Assembly: GCF_000350225.1 (NCBI RefSeq)
Contig: NW_005178500.1
Span: 1-39,765, forward strand
Direction of reading: 5' to 3'
DNA length: 39,765 nt
Source: Chondrus crispus
Lineage: Eukaryota; Rhodophyta; Florideophyceae; Gigartinales; Gigartinaceae
Shown: positions 1 through 9,057 of the stretch, in pieces
How the letters are laid out: each line of letters begins with the position of its first letter
How positions within the stretch are numbered: position 1 is the stretch's first letter
Position numbers and translations under genes: made by a program
Notes under the pieces: generated by a model
Databases searched by the model: none
Seen by the model: only the letters and a program-made list of their open reading frames with translations
What the model was told of the DNA's origin: nothing

Positions 1-59
1 AGTGGGGGGTAGGGTGGGTACGCATACAGTTGAGGGGGGGCGGGGGGGTGGGGTGGGTG

Positions 60-2264
60 CGCACACTTGAAGTTGTCTCCTTAAGATAGTGTATGTCACA
101 GGTGTGAGCGGCTTTGTTAAGATGTCCGCTAGCATTTCTTTTGTGGAGATGTGCTTGATGTCAATCGCCTTGGCCTTCGTTTGATGTGCGAGGTAATGAT
201 GACGGAGGTCAATGAATTTTCGCCTCTTTGTTGGCCCATTGTTTTTCGCGACGAGGATCGCAGACTGGTTGTCAATGCGGAATGGCGTGGGGGAGGGCGG
301 GAGCATGTTGATGTCTTGAAGGATGCGTCGTATCCATGTCGTTTTCTGAGCTGCTGCAGTTGCAGCTATATACTCAGCCTCACACGTGGACAAGGCTGTG
401 ATAGTTTGCTTCATTGAACCCCAGCAAACTGGTGTGCCATTTTATAGATGCACCATTCCCGAAATCGATTTTCGGTTGGTGACATCGGCTGCAAAGTCGG
501 CATCACTGTACGATTCGAGTAGATTGGGGATGACGGAAGCAGTTGCCTTGTGGTTTCCAGCTTTGAAGAGCAGACCGTGGTTTGGGGTGTGCTTCAGGTA
601 GCGGATAATGCGCTTTAATGCGGTCCAATGTCTTACTGTAGGGTTTTGGCCGCAACTGCTAACCGGTTTGCCACATAGTAGATGTCCGGTCTTGTCGAGT
701 CCGCTATGTAGCGAATGTCACCTAACAGTTGTTGATATATTTTTGTGATTTTTGGCAGAGGTTTATCATCCTCTGTTGGTCCATGTAGAGGGGTTTTTGG
801 TGTTATATGGCGTTGGTTTGCTGTTTGCCATTTCCATGCCCGCTCCCTTTACGACATACTGTATTGCATTTGGTTGTGATGCATGGATGTCTCCGTTCGG
901 TAGTTTTTTATCGTCCATCCAAGGAGTTGGGAGGGTTCTCCAAGTCGCTTGATGTTGTACGTCATGGTAAGGATGTCTGCGAATTTTTTTGGGGGGTTTT
1001 GGGACGTGCTGATTACTGTGAAATCGTCCATGCTCACCGATACAATGATGATGTGGTTTTTTGCGCGGCGGTGGAAGAGGCACATGTCGGCTTCTGATTG
1101 AGCGAATTTGTGTTTTTTGAGCAGTTTGACGACGGCTCTGAGGTAGGTGTGTCCTGCGCCGGGTGTGCCGTATATATTTTTGTTCAGTTTGCCGACGCTG
1201 TGTTCATGTTTGTGTGTGCCATCAAATCTTTGGTGTTGCCTGACGTACACTGGTTTGCTTCCTGAGTGATCAAACTTTTCGTGTAGGTACGCTGCTTTGA
1301 TGTCTATGTGCTCGATGAACATATTGAACGAGGCTGCGATTGCAAACAGGAGGCGTACAGTGGTTTTGTCTGCCATGTAGGTCGTGGTTTTCTCCGGATT
1401 GAAGTGCACATGTGGGATTATTTTGTCACCTCGGGCGGAGCAGCGTTCCTTCCTCTCCACAATTTTTCCTTGTGCATTGCGCTTGTACCGATATCCTATC
1501 GATAGGGGGATGGGTTTCGTACCGGGTGGGATTTTGTGTGAGGGTGTCCATGTGATAACGTTGTTTTTGTCAAGGTTATCGAGCCCACTTTTGTGCGCTA
1601 TAACCCATAGTTTTGCATCCCGATAGTTCTTCGCCTGTCCATGGTACATGGGTGCCGGTGATGTGGCTGTGATTTCTGTTGGGGTGGGTTTGGGCGTGAA
1701 CGCTTTGAAAAGGACTTGCACGTTGTGATTGGGGTCTATTTCTTTGTGGTACGGTCGAAAGTCAACCGCTCGCACTCGTCGGGTTTTTCCGTCTTTCATG
1801 TTGATGACCATTACATGTTTGTGGTCTGTCGGAAATAGGTACCTGACGGTGAGGGCGCGAGGGTGGAGTTTTCGTACCAACGTCTTGCTTGTAATATGCG
1901 GGACATGCCCTAGCTGACCGAAGATCATATATTGGGTGATGTTGGGTTTTTGTCCATGCCACACTGTGCTGGGTATTTGGCCGGTTCCCAGATGCAGCGT
2001 ATGGTTGTATTTGAAGGCTGCATCTTTTACTGCATCTTCCCAGTGGTGTTCTGGTAATCCACTGTGGTGCAGAGATGCACGTGCTGCATTCATGATTGTC
2101 CTATTTATTCTCTCGGCGATACCGTTTTCTTGAGGTGAGTATGGAACGGTGGTGCTGTGTTGCACGCCGTGTGAGTGGTACATGTCTTTTGTGGCATGTG
2201 ATAGGTATTCTTTTGCATTATCAGTGTGAATCATGCTAGGTTTGGGGTACGGGCCTGTTGTGAG
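60..2264 (-). pseudogene. copia-1 3' half: integrase C-terminal part, reverse transcriptase and RNase H (broken)
   Basis: Ty1/copia pol, minus strand. Reading from 2264 down, the frame enters integrase at the second catalytic Asp (HTDNAKEY) and the Glu motif (ENGIAER). It runs into a copia reverse transcriptase with the first catalytic Asp (HIDIKAAYLH) and an SMDDF box in place of YVDD, and this frame stops at 849. The RT tail continues in another frame (766 to ~860), then a third (about 640-735, ending near STRPDI). RNase H follows at about 85-640 with its acidic residues in SYSDADF, STCEAEY and RIDNQSA, and has one internal stop near 440. At least three frameshifts plus a stop mean it is inactive. 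The 3' LTR lies left of the window. Sequence before 60 is G-rich with nothing recognisable. The first ~53 codons of the open frame above 2264 come from the inserted LTR and are not part of this gene. Confidence 0.88.
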
Positions 2265-2964
2265 TGTAGCATAAACACCCCCAAACGACTGGAGGTGTAT
2301 GCGCAGTTCGACCTGTAGACCCCGGATCGGAGAAGGGGCGAAGCGGGCCAACCAGCTACGGAACCGGGCTCGGGCCCAGGTAGCGGTGGTAGAGCGGGAG
2401 CGAGCAGGGACGCGCGCACGCACGAGCGGATCGACGCCTCGACGCCCCGGAGCAGCACTGGGTGACGTACCAGTGCTGACGGGCGGAGGCGGTTCCGTGC
2501 TCGCTCGCGTGCTGCGCGTCCACTCCGGCTCGGCTCCGACTAAACGCGCCCGAAGAGCGAAGGCGACGTTTAGAATAAGCTGGGTGGACTGACCTTGGCG
2601 GTCCGTTGAGGACCAGCCCGTGCTTTTCCCCTCCGCCGCCGTCGGTCCGCTCCATATTTAATATACAAAACACTCTATCATAACACTACAGTACCGAGGT
2701 ACTGTAGTGGGCTACTGTAGTACAGGTCGGCCTGCACTGTAATACTGTCAGCTATGTCAAGGCTGACAGTACACGTATCACCCGTGGTGCGTGCGCGCTT
2801 CGTTCGCGCGCTGTACACGTGTGCACGTGTATGCGCATGTCCCTTGTCCCCGTGGTGTACACGTGGACACGCGCGGTGGTACTGTAGAGCTCGACGCTCT
2901 ACAGTAGCTGATCTAGTTCTTGATCTAATCTAATTTAAACCCCCAGGGGGGGGTTATGCTACAC
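2265..2964 (-). repeat. 3' LTR of the chromovirus
   Basis: About 99% identical by eye to 14824-15522 over ~700 bp. Starts TGTAGCATAA and ends TTATGCTACA. It contains an AT-rich, near-palindromic TATA-like box (ATATTTAATATA, 2654-2665) usable on either strand, followed on the plus side by a cluster of perfect hairpins (2684-2906). The plus-strand ORF of the element starts at or just beyond its right end, so this LTR is the natural place for that ORF's promoter; that is inference. Confidence 0.95.
2684..2906. repeat. Array of perfect hairpins inside the LTR
   Basis: Consecutive inverted repeats: CACTACAGTACC/GGTACTGTAGTG (2684-2709, 12-bp arms, 2-nt loop); CTGTCAGC/GCTGACAG (2745-2769); GCGCGC/GCGCGC (2793-2811); TACACGTG/CACGTGTA (2814-2831, 2-nt loop); TACTGTAGAGC/GCTCTACAGTA (2880-2906, 11-bp arms). 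The same array recurs in the other LTR at about 15242-15464, with the main arms intact. Could be RNA structure in the LTR transcript or DNA cruciforms; role unknown. Confidence 0.85.
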
Positions 2965-2978
2965 GGCCCCCCCCTCAA
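2965..2978 (-). promoter_or_regulatory. Polypurine tract next to the 3' LTR
   Basis: On the sense (minus) strand the bases directly before the LTR are a run of about eight G preceded by GA and followed by CCG. This is where the plus-strand primer of an LTR element should lie. The tract and the ~20 bp before it are repeated at 7441-7475. Confidence 0.75.
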
Positions 2979-3018
2979 GGGTGAACGTCCGCGGTCACAA
3001 GTGCTTGCGGTGCGAAAC

Positions 3019-5646
3019 ATGTCGGTGATTGAGATTGATACAAGCCACTCCCTTGCTCCGAGGCCTCTTTCCCTTCCGCGTGTCCTTCTGTCGTTATTCC
3101 CCCTACACCCCCGCGCGCTCACACGTGCGTTTTCTTACTCCCCTCTTCATCTCGTCGTACTGCCTACGAGAGCTCGTCTCGGCGGTCGTCCGCCTTTCGT
3201 CGTGCGTGTCATCCTTCCCCCTCGCGCCGGTGAGGTCTCGCGTGAGCTTCTTGTACGTGCTCTGTCGGAGGGCCCCTACCGTCTCGGCGTGATGACGGGT
3301 ACACCGTCGCCCCTCGTGACCCCTTCACCCCTCCTACCCTCGTCGGAGGGCCCGTCGTTGAGCTCCTTGGCTCCCCCGCTGAGCGGGGGCGGGTCGGTGT
3401 CCGCTGTCGCAGCGGACGGGGGCGAGGCGCGTCGTCGCGCCCCTGTCGTCGCTGTCCCACGGGCGAGTCCGTTCCAGCGTGCCCGTGGGTCCCGGGAATC
3501 CACTCTTTCAGTAGAGTTGCATGCAGGGCCGGCGGTGGTGAATGAGGTTCGCGCCGCGGTCACGGAGGCAGACCCGGCTGCAGCTGGCAAGGAAGAGGGG
3601 CCGATCCCTCTTGTATCCGGCGCCCCCGGGGGCATCCCGCGCGAGGCGTTATCCGCAGCGGGCGGCGACAGCGCCCCCTATCAGCCAGTCGAGGGATCCT
3701 ACGGCGCCTGTGGCAGCTGCCGACGTCCTGGGGTTCCTCCCGAGTCGACTCGGGATAGCGGGGGAGTGGAGCAGGAGGCTGCTAACACGTCCACACAGTG
3801 GCTGGGCGTGCCGCTCGAGCGGTCCGCGCCCCTGCTGCTCAGTCGGCTGAGGTATCCGTGGCGTCGTCATGCTCGCTCGGGCGTCACGGTCGGGGAGCTT
3901 CTTACGAAGGACTGCCTTCGGCCCGACATGCTACGCATCCGGATGTTGTACGAGAGCGGTCTCTCCGAGGAGGCGTCTCTCGCATTAGGGCGCTTGCTTG
4001 CGGAGGGCGGCGGAGCGCCCTATCAGCTCCCGGACGAGATCCCAAGCGATCGGACCTTTGCGTTCAGCCACGAGGAAGTAGACTACGTTGACCGGATGGC
4101 CTGGTACTTGTTCAATCGGGACCCACGGGGCCCTCGCCGTTTCGTCCTTTCCGAAATCGTCGGGCTGTATGTCAGCCCGAGGCCCTACGCATACTCCAGG
4201 GCTCGTGCCGCTCTTCAAAAATCCGCTTGCACACTGATGAGGCTTCATTCCGTTGCGATCTCCCCACACGATTGGGCAGCCTATCGTCACGCGGACGAGT
4301 CGGACGGCCGCGTGTTTGCTTCTGCCTCGTTCGAACGAGGCCTCTCAAAAAGCGACTTCCCGGCCCTTCCGGCGGTCGTACGGGAGGCTCTCCCTTCTCT
4401 CGGTGTTCACCCCTTACTCCCTTTTGCCCTCAAACATTTCGGGTTTGCGTGTGGGGACCCACGTCATCCGGCGTACGATGACCTGATCTATAACGTGGAA
4501 CGAGAGTGGGCGTGGTCCTTGGGGAACGCCTTTATGAGCGAGGTTTCGTTGCACGGCCGCGCGTTTGTGCAACCCATCGGGGTGTTGGCATTCCTTGGCA
4601 GGGTCGCGCCGTCGCTCCCTGATGTGCCGCTGCACCCTTTGGAGCGGTCTTCCCCGCACGTGGCGTGGACGCACTGTGCCGTTCTAGATCTGATGCACCG
4701 AGCTTGTGCCGTGAGCGTGCGTAATCGTCGTTCGTGGCCCGACTTCGCTACGGGCGTACGCAGCGCCTTTCTCGTGTATGATTACCGGAACGACTCCTTC
4801 GTGGCTCGTCCTGTACCGTCCGCTTCGGGTCCCTCGGGTAGGGGCGGAGGCGTGGGGTCCGCGTCACGGTTGGGTTACCGCAAGCGGTACCGCGATTTGG
4901 ACGGGGAACCCGCGTCTCCTATGTTCGCGGGTACGGACCCGGTTCGCGCCCCGCTCGCCTCGGATGCGAGTTACTGTACAGCTGCCGTCTCGCCCGTGCC
5001 ACCCCTTCCGCCTCTGGCCACCTCCGTGGGCGACTCGCCGGGTCGGAATACCGCGCGGTTCTTGGCGCTGCCCCGGGACGAGATCAAGATTATTCCCGAC
5101 TTGGGACGGGCCCTCGGGAGCTCGATCGATCGAGCGTGGCATGTCGGTACCCTGCTGAGCACCCTTGCCAGCTGGTACCTAGCCCGTAGTGAGGAAGCAT
5201 GCCACCTCGGGGCGGAGCGCTCGACGTACGCGTCGCAATTAGACCGAGTGCGGGGCGAACTGGAGGCCCTCAGGGAGTCCTCGAGGCGTCAATCTGACTC
5301 CCTGGAGCGTGTCACTGCGGAGCGCGATCGCTACCGCCGCGAACGCGACACCCTCCGGTCCATACGTCAGGTTCCGTCCTCATTTGTCGCTCCGTCAGGC
5401 ACTCCCTCGGCCTCTATGCCGCGTCTGGCGTTGCCGGACCCCTACGAAGGGGTGGGGTACGATTCTCCCATGGTCAACGCGCGTGCGCCCCCGGTCGGTC
5501 CGGGGCCTTCCTGGTCGCAGTACGGGGCGGTAGCCATGCCCCCCCTTGAGGACATGGACACGAGGGTGCCTTCGCACCCTAGTTATTGTCCTCCAGGCAG
5601 CTACGGTCCTACCCCGTCGGTGCCCCCCAACCGCTCGGGCCGTTGA
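3019..5646 (+). CDS. Long antisense ORF of the chromovirus, unknown coiled-coil protein
   Basis: 875 codons from the ATG at 3019; an in-frame ATG at 2956 inside the LTR/PPT would give 896. It runs opposite to gag-pol, between integrase and the 3' LTR. I recognise no family. Visible layout, numbered from 3019: a Pro/Ser/Arg-rich N-terminal ~280 residues; a better-mixed, likely globular part at about 286-597, rich in Trp, Tyr and charged residues; a short basic patch (RKRYR) near 620; a heptad-rich charged stretch at about 722-784 (LDRVRGELEALRES and on), a likely coiled coil; and a Pro/Gly/Ser-rich tail. The minus strand here has only short frames, so this is not a shadow of a sense gene. High GC makes long open frames likelier by chance, but the domain-like composition argues for a real protein. 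A chromatin-binding or packaging role would be guesswork. Promoter presumably in the adjacent LTR. Confidence 0.72.
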   Translation: MSVIEIDTSHSLAPRPLSLPRVLLSLFPLHPRALTRAFSYSPLHLVVLPTRARLGGRPPFVVRVILPPRAGEVSRELLVRALSEGPYRLGVMTGTPSPLVTPSPLLPSSEGPSLSSLAPPLSGGGSVSAVAADGGEARRRAPVVAVPRASPFQRARGSRESTLSVELHAGPAVVNEVRAAVTEADPAAAGKEEGPIPLVSGAPGGIPREALSAAGGDSAPYQPVEGSYGACGSCRRPGVPPESTRDSGGVEQEAANTSTQWLGVPLERSAPLLLSRLRYPWRRHARSGVTVGELLTKDCLRPDMLRIRMLYESGLSEEASLALGRLLAEGGGAPYQLPDEIPSDRTFAFSHEEVDYVDRMAWYLFNRDPRGPRRFVLSEIVGLYVSPRPYAYSRARAALQKSACTLMRLHSVAISPHDWAAYRHADESDGRVFASASFERGLSKSDFPALPAVVREALPSLGVHPLLPFALKHFGFACGDPRHPAYDDLIYNVEREWAWSLGNAFMSEVSLHGRAFVQPIGVLAFLGRVAPSLPDVPLHPLERSSPHVAWTHCAVLDLMHRACAVSVRNRRSWPDFATGVRSAFLVYDYRNDSFVARPVPSASGPSGRGGGVGSASRLGYRKRYRDLDGEPASPMFAGTDPVRAPLASDASYCTAAVSPVPPLPPLATSVGDSPGRNTARFLALPRDEIKIIPDLGRALGSSIDRAWHVGTLLSTLASWYLARSEEACHLGAERSTYASQLDRVRGELEALRESSRRQSDSLERVTAERDRYRRERDTLRSIRQVPSSFVAPSGTPSASMPRLALPDPYEGVGYDSPMVNARAPPVGPGPSWSQYGAVAMPPLEDMDTRVPSHPSYCPPGSYGPTPSVPPNRSGR

Positions 5647-7440
5647 GCCAGTGAGCCACTTATCCGCGTCATCCTTTCTCTTCCCGTCCGTCATCCGTAA
5701 AGCCACTAGGGCTCCTTGCCTCTCTGCCCCGAGTATACCAGACCGCCCATCGTTGGCGTGTGTCAGGGAGCCGGGAAGGGTCGGTAGACGTCTGCCGACC
5801 GCCCTCTCCGCCGCTCGTACCGCGTCCTTCGTCATAACCCCACAGCACGGGTCCTATCCTCCCTTTGGTATTTTACATACCTCCCCGATGGTCCGTCGTC
5901 CCCCTCCACACAACGAGGGGGTGTGATCGTATCCCCTCGCTGTCACGTCGCCGCCTTCCCCCGCGTATCCATTGACGCACGCACGCGCGCGGCGACAGGT
6001 GGCGGCAAGCGCCATAGCCCGGGGGACTGATAGGGGGCTCTCTAGTGGGAGCGGGTGCTCCTTTCCTTGCTTTGCGACCCGTCCCGCCGTTTCGAGCCGG
6101 CTAACGTGGTTGGTCTGCGTCGGGGAGAAGGAGGGGTACGTATCCTCCTTCTCGTGTCAGGGCGTCGGTCGGCGTCGCCTGAGACTCTTCCCCGTGCGCG
6201 CGGTCTCCGCCCCTCCTTCTCGGAACGACGCTTGTCCCCCGCTGTCTCCTTCCGAGAGGGTCCGGACTACGCGTGATCCGCGCGCGGCGCCTCCTCGGAG
6301 GGGGGGTCGTACATCGTATTCGGGCGCTCTTGTGTGTCGTGGCTTGGAGCCCTGACTTGGCGATCCCAGGCGGAGGGGGCGGGGCTCATGCGTTCGTGTG
6401 GTCTTGCCGATTGACCTCGTATGGCTCGTTCGAGCAGCCCGCATTTCTGCTCCTGTACGGACATGAGTGTCGGTCAGCGAGGGACAGCGCGCGTGCGCCA
6501 GTGCCTTGCTGCGCGTTCTGCTCGCGTGTGCGCGTACCGTGCGCACGTGAGCTCCTTTTTCCCTTGAAATTCGAAAATCCCCTTCATTTTTTTCCGATTT
6601 TTTTTCTTTTTCTTTTTTCGGAATTGACAGTGGCGGTTGTCAGGGCTTGTTGTACCGGAGGTACGAGCCGCCGGCGGCTCGTGCCCAGACGTCCGAGTAC
6701 AGGAGCTCTCTTGCCTGTACTGTACGGCCTCAAGAGGCCGTAGTGGCGGACCTCGCTCGGACACCACCTCTCCATGGCTTGGAGACTCGCCGATCTGGTA
6801 CGATCTCGTCGGCGCTCACATCGAGATGGGATTCCATTCCGACCCCTCCGGTCCTCGCTGAGCGGTCACGGGGGACATCATAGGGCTGCGATAATGCTCG
6901 CGCGACGGCCTGTTGCAGACAGGGGCGGCTCGATCTGGCTAGTACCAGAGGTGCTCTCATCTTCCTCGTCTCCTTGCATCTTGCTCCGACCCCATTTTGC
7001 CAGACGGCTCCCCACTTCCCGTGCCACATCTTGGCTCGGCGGGCGCCCCCCTTTCGGTCTGTACGTACAGCAGGGTCTTGTTGCGTCGTTTTCCGCGTTC
7101 CGTCTCACCGATACGTCCCGGCTTCCTTATTATTTGTACGAGGGGCGCGGTGATTGCTCGTACTATCACAGTCCTTTCGCGCTCTTTTGGGGAGGTTCGG
7201 TTCCTTCCCTTTTCTTCTTCGAATTATTTCTAAGACAGTACGTCCTGTCTTTGCTTATGACCTTTGTTGACGGTGGCGCGTCGCCCGCGGCGGATTCGCT
7301 TGCCAATACGGCTTGACGTCTCGCGAATTATTCCGTTGCTGCTCCCTGGGGACAGCTGTCCCTTCGCGCGTCCCCTTTTGCCCCATGTACGCGGGGTGCA
7401 TTTAATTCGAGGTGGAATTTAATCTGCAACGATGCGGTTG
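5647..7440. other. Non-coding-looking part of the extra segment, rich in palindromes
   Basis: GC-rich sequence between the antisense ORF stop and the end of integrase. No frame here is convincing. The longest plus frame (6774-7316, 180 codons) ends with a hydrophobic stretch but matches nothing I know. Notable structure: GGTCGG/CCGACC at 5779-5800; GAGAAGGAGG/CCTCCTTCTC at 6125-6153; a T-rich tract at about 6585-6618 followed by the hairpin array 6625-6742; and the palindrome GGGACAGCTGTCCC at 7349-7362. It would be the 3' untranslated region of an antisense transcript, or the sense strand's leader to the PPT. Confidence 0.6.
6625..6742. repeat. Second hairpin array, inside the extra segment
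   Basis: Five inverted repeats in 118 bp: TGACA/TGTCA (6625-6642), GTACC/GGTAC (6652-6664), the perfect 20-bp palindrome with half-site ACGAGCCGCC (6663-6682), GTACAGG/CCTGTAC (6697-6720), and TACGGCCTC/GAGGCCGTA (6723-6742, 2-nt loop). The style matches the LTR array, although the sequences differ. Confidence 0.8.
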
Positions 7441-7475
7441 AGGGCCCCCTCCTCAAGAGTGAACGTCCGCGTTCA
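7441..7475 (-). promoter_or_regulatory. Second copy of the polypurine-tract region, at the end of integrase
   Basis: On the sense strand a G-rich tract (GAGGAGGGGGCCC) preceded by GCGGACGTTCAC matches the region before the 3' LTR (2964-3000) at about 30 of 34 positions. The integrase stop codon lies within it. It may be the ancestral PPT from before the extra segment was acquired, or a central PPT. Confidence 0.6.
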
Positions 7476-9057
7476 CTTCTGAGGTGAGGTCTCTCCCTGT
7501 ACGCGCCCGGAGTCTTTGTGCGTAACGAGACACCAACTCCTCGGGGATGTGGGTACGCGCCGTCCATGTGGGAGTATCGTAGTCTGCCCATTTAATGAGG
7601 AACTCCGTAGTTCCATCCTCCATGACGCGATGCTTGAGTAGCCGTTCGACGGCATACTGTGTGCCTTCATTGATCTTGTCGGCAAGGTCTTCGGGGGTAG
7701 TCGTGCTAGCCTTTGGCGCGTTCGCCGGCGGGGGTGCGTAGACGCAGCGGTCTGCCGAGACGCGCTCTGTAACTCCATCACGATCGATCGTGATGGTGCG
7801 CTGGTCGTTCGCGAGAACTCGGTACGGTCCGACAGCCGGGGAGGCCAGCTTGTTTGATGTCTTCCCCCCATCGGTGGGGTTCAGATATACGTAGTCACCT
7901 GCCTTGAGTCGCGAGTTGGTGCGCCGAATACGCTTGTCGAAGTCGCGTTTATAGCGAGCTTGCGTTCGCCGAAGGCTTCCGTAGGCCTTTTGGATAGTCG
8001 AGTCCAGGGTCTTGAGGAACTCGGCACGTGGGTTCCCCCTGTCGGCAGGGGGCGCGTCGCCTTCCGTCCGTCGGAGCGAGAACTCCGTCGGGGGCCTGCT
8101 GAGCACGAGCTCAAACGGCGTGGTGCGTGTGGTGCGATGTACGTGGGAGTTGTACGCATACGTAAGCGGCCCCACGTACACATCCCAGTCGTCCTGGTGT
8201 TCACCTACGTAGTTCCGCAGAATCGAGGCGATTGTTCGGTTATATCGCTCGACTTGCCCGTTCGTCTGGGGATGGTACGCCGAAGTGTACAAATTCGTTA
8301 TCCCCAGAACACGGCACGTGCTGTGGAAGAACTTGGCATTAAACTGAGGGCCGTTGTCCGAAAGCAACGTGCGAGGGACGCCGTATTTGAACACCCACGA
8401 CTCGCAGAACGCAACTGCGACGGTGTATGCGGTTATCGTGCGGAGCGCCACGACTTGCGTCAGCTTGCTAAAACGGTCCGTAATCACGAGCAGGAACCGT
8501 TTTCCTGTCTTCGTCTTGGGGAGCGGCCCCAAGATGTCGATGGCGAGGCTCTCGAGAGGCCTCGTAGCTGGGAACAATCTCAATCGATTGAGATGTTTCC
8601 TCAGCTTGACCCGGTTCATCGCGCAGGTCCGACACCCTCGCACCGTGGCTGCTACGTCTGCAGCCAGGTGGGGCCAGTAGTACTCGCGTCGAAGTGCGTA
8701 GTACATACGGTTCTGGCCCGGGTGCCCCGCGATGGCCGGGTTGTGGCACAGGCGGAGGAGCCTGGCGCGGAGCGTCCGAGGTACCACCACCTGAACGATA
8801 TCAGGGTCGAAGGGGTGTCTCCGTTTGAGCACCCCTTGGTGGTCCTCGAAAAACGCGGAGTCCCGGGACTCTGACTGTCGTGCCAAAACGGTTTGGCAGA
8901 AGTCATCCACGCGTTGCTCCTCGGCTATCTCCTCTATCGTAAGAGGGGCCGGAAGGTCGTCCTGCGGTGGGGCGACCGGGGAGTCGAGCGCGCCAGCCTC
9001 GGGGTCTTCGGCGCGCTGGATATCGGCGGCGTCGAACTCGTCGTTCTCCTCCCAAAA
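7453..9057 (-). CDS. pol (IN): Chromovirus integrase with C-terminal chromodomain
   Basis: Inserts the cDNA into the genome. Numbered from the Met at 8910 (485 residues): HHCC zinc finger with H56, H63, C93, C96; catalytic triad D125, D185, E221 (35 residues between the last two, the DD35E pattern); GPY/F module near 356-370; chromodomain at about 418-468 (YAVERLLKH ... FLIKWADYD ... PTWT), with aromatic residues where the methyl-lysine cage sits. This places it in the chromoviruses, whose integrases target heterochromatin. The frame is open for 49 further codons above 8910, up to the UAG that ends the RNase H frame. Those codons read as a sensible acidic linker, so 8910 is probably not a true start and IN is likely made by readthrough or after proteolysis. 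All catalytic residues are present. Confidence 0.95.
   Translation of the reverse strand, partial: FWEENDEFDAADIQRAEDPEAGALDSPVAPPQDDLPAPLTIEEIAEEQRVDDFCQTVLARQSESRDSAFFEDHQGVLKRRHPFDPDIVQVVVPRTLRARLLRLCHNPAIAGHPGQNRMYYALRREYYWPHLAADVAATVRGCRTCAMNRVKLRKHLNRLRLFPATRPLESLAIDILGPLPKTKTGKRFLLVITDRFSKLTQVVALRTITAYTVAVAFCESWVFKYGVPRTLLSDNGPQFNAKFFHSTCRVLGITNLYTSAYHPQTNGQVERYNRTIASILRNYVGEHQDDWDVYVGPLTYAYNSHVHRTTRTTPFELVLSRPPTEFSLRRTEGDAPPADRGNPRAEFLKTLDSTIQKAYGSLRRTQARYKRDFDKRIRRTNSRLKAGDYVYLNPTDGGKTSNKLASPAVGPYRVLANDQRTITIDRDGVTERVSADRCVYAPPPANAPKASTTTPEDLADKINEGTQYAVERLLKHRVMEDGTTEFLIKWADYDTPTWTARTHIPEELVSRYAQRLRARTGRDLTSEVNADVHS

Noticed and set aside
2265..2423. N-terminal ~53 codons joined to the copia-1 integrase/RT frame
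   Set aside because: These codons lie inside the inserted gypsy LTR. The fusion is an accident of the insertion, not a native start.
2231..2673. Several 75-105-codon frames on both strands in the LTRs (also at 14749-15232)
   Set aside because: They recur identically in both LTRs, overlap each other on both strands and reflect high GC; no domain is visible.
7960..8874. 304-codon plus-strand frame opposite the chromovirus integrase
   Set aside because: Shadow of a clearly coding integrase on minus; no recognisable protein.
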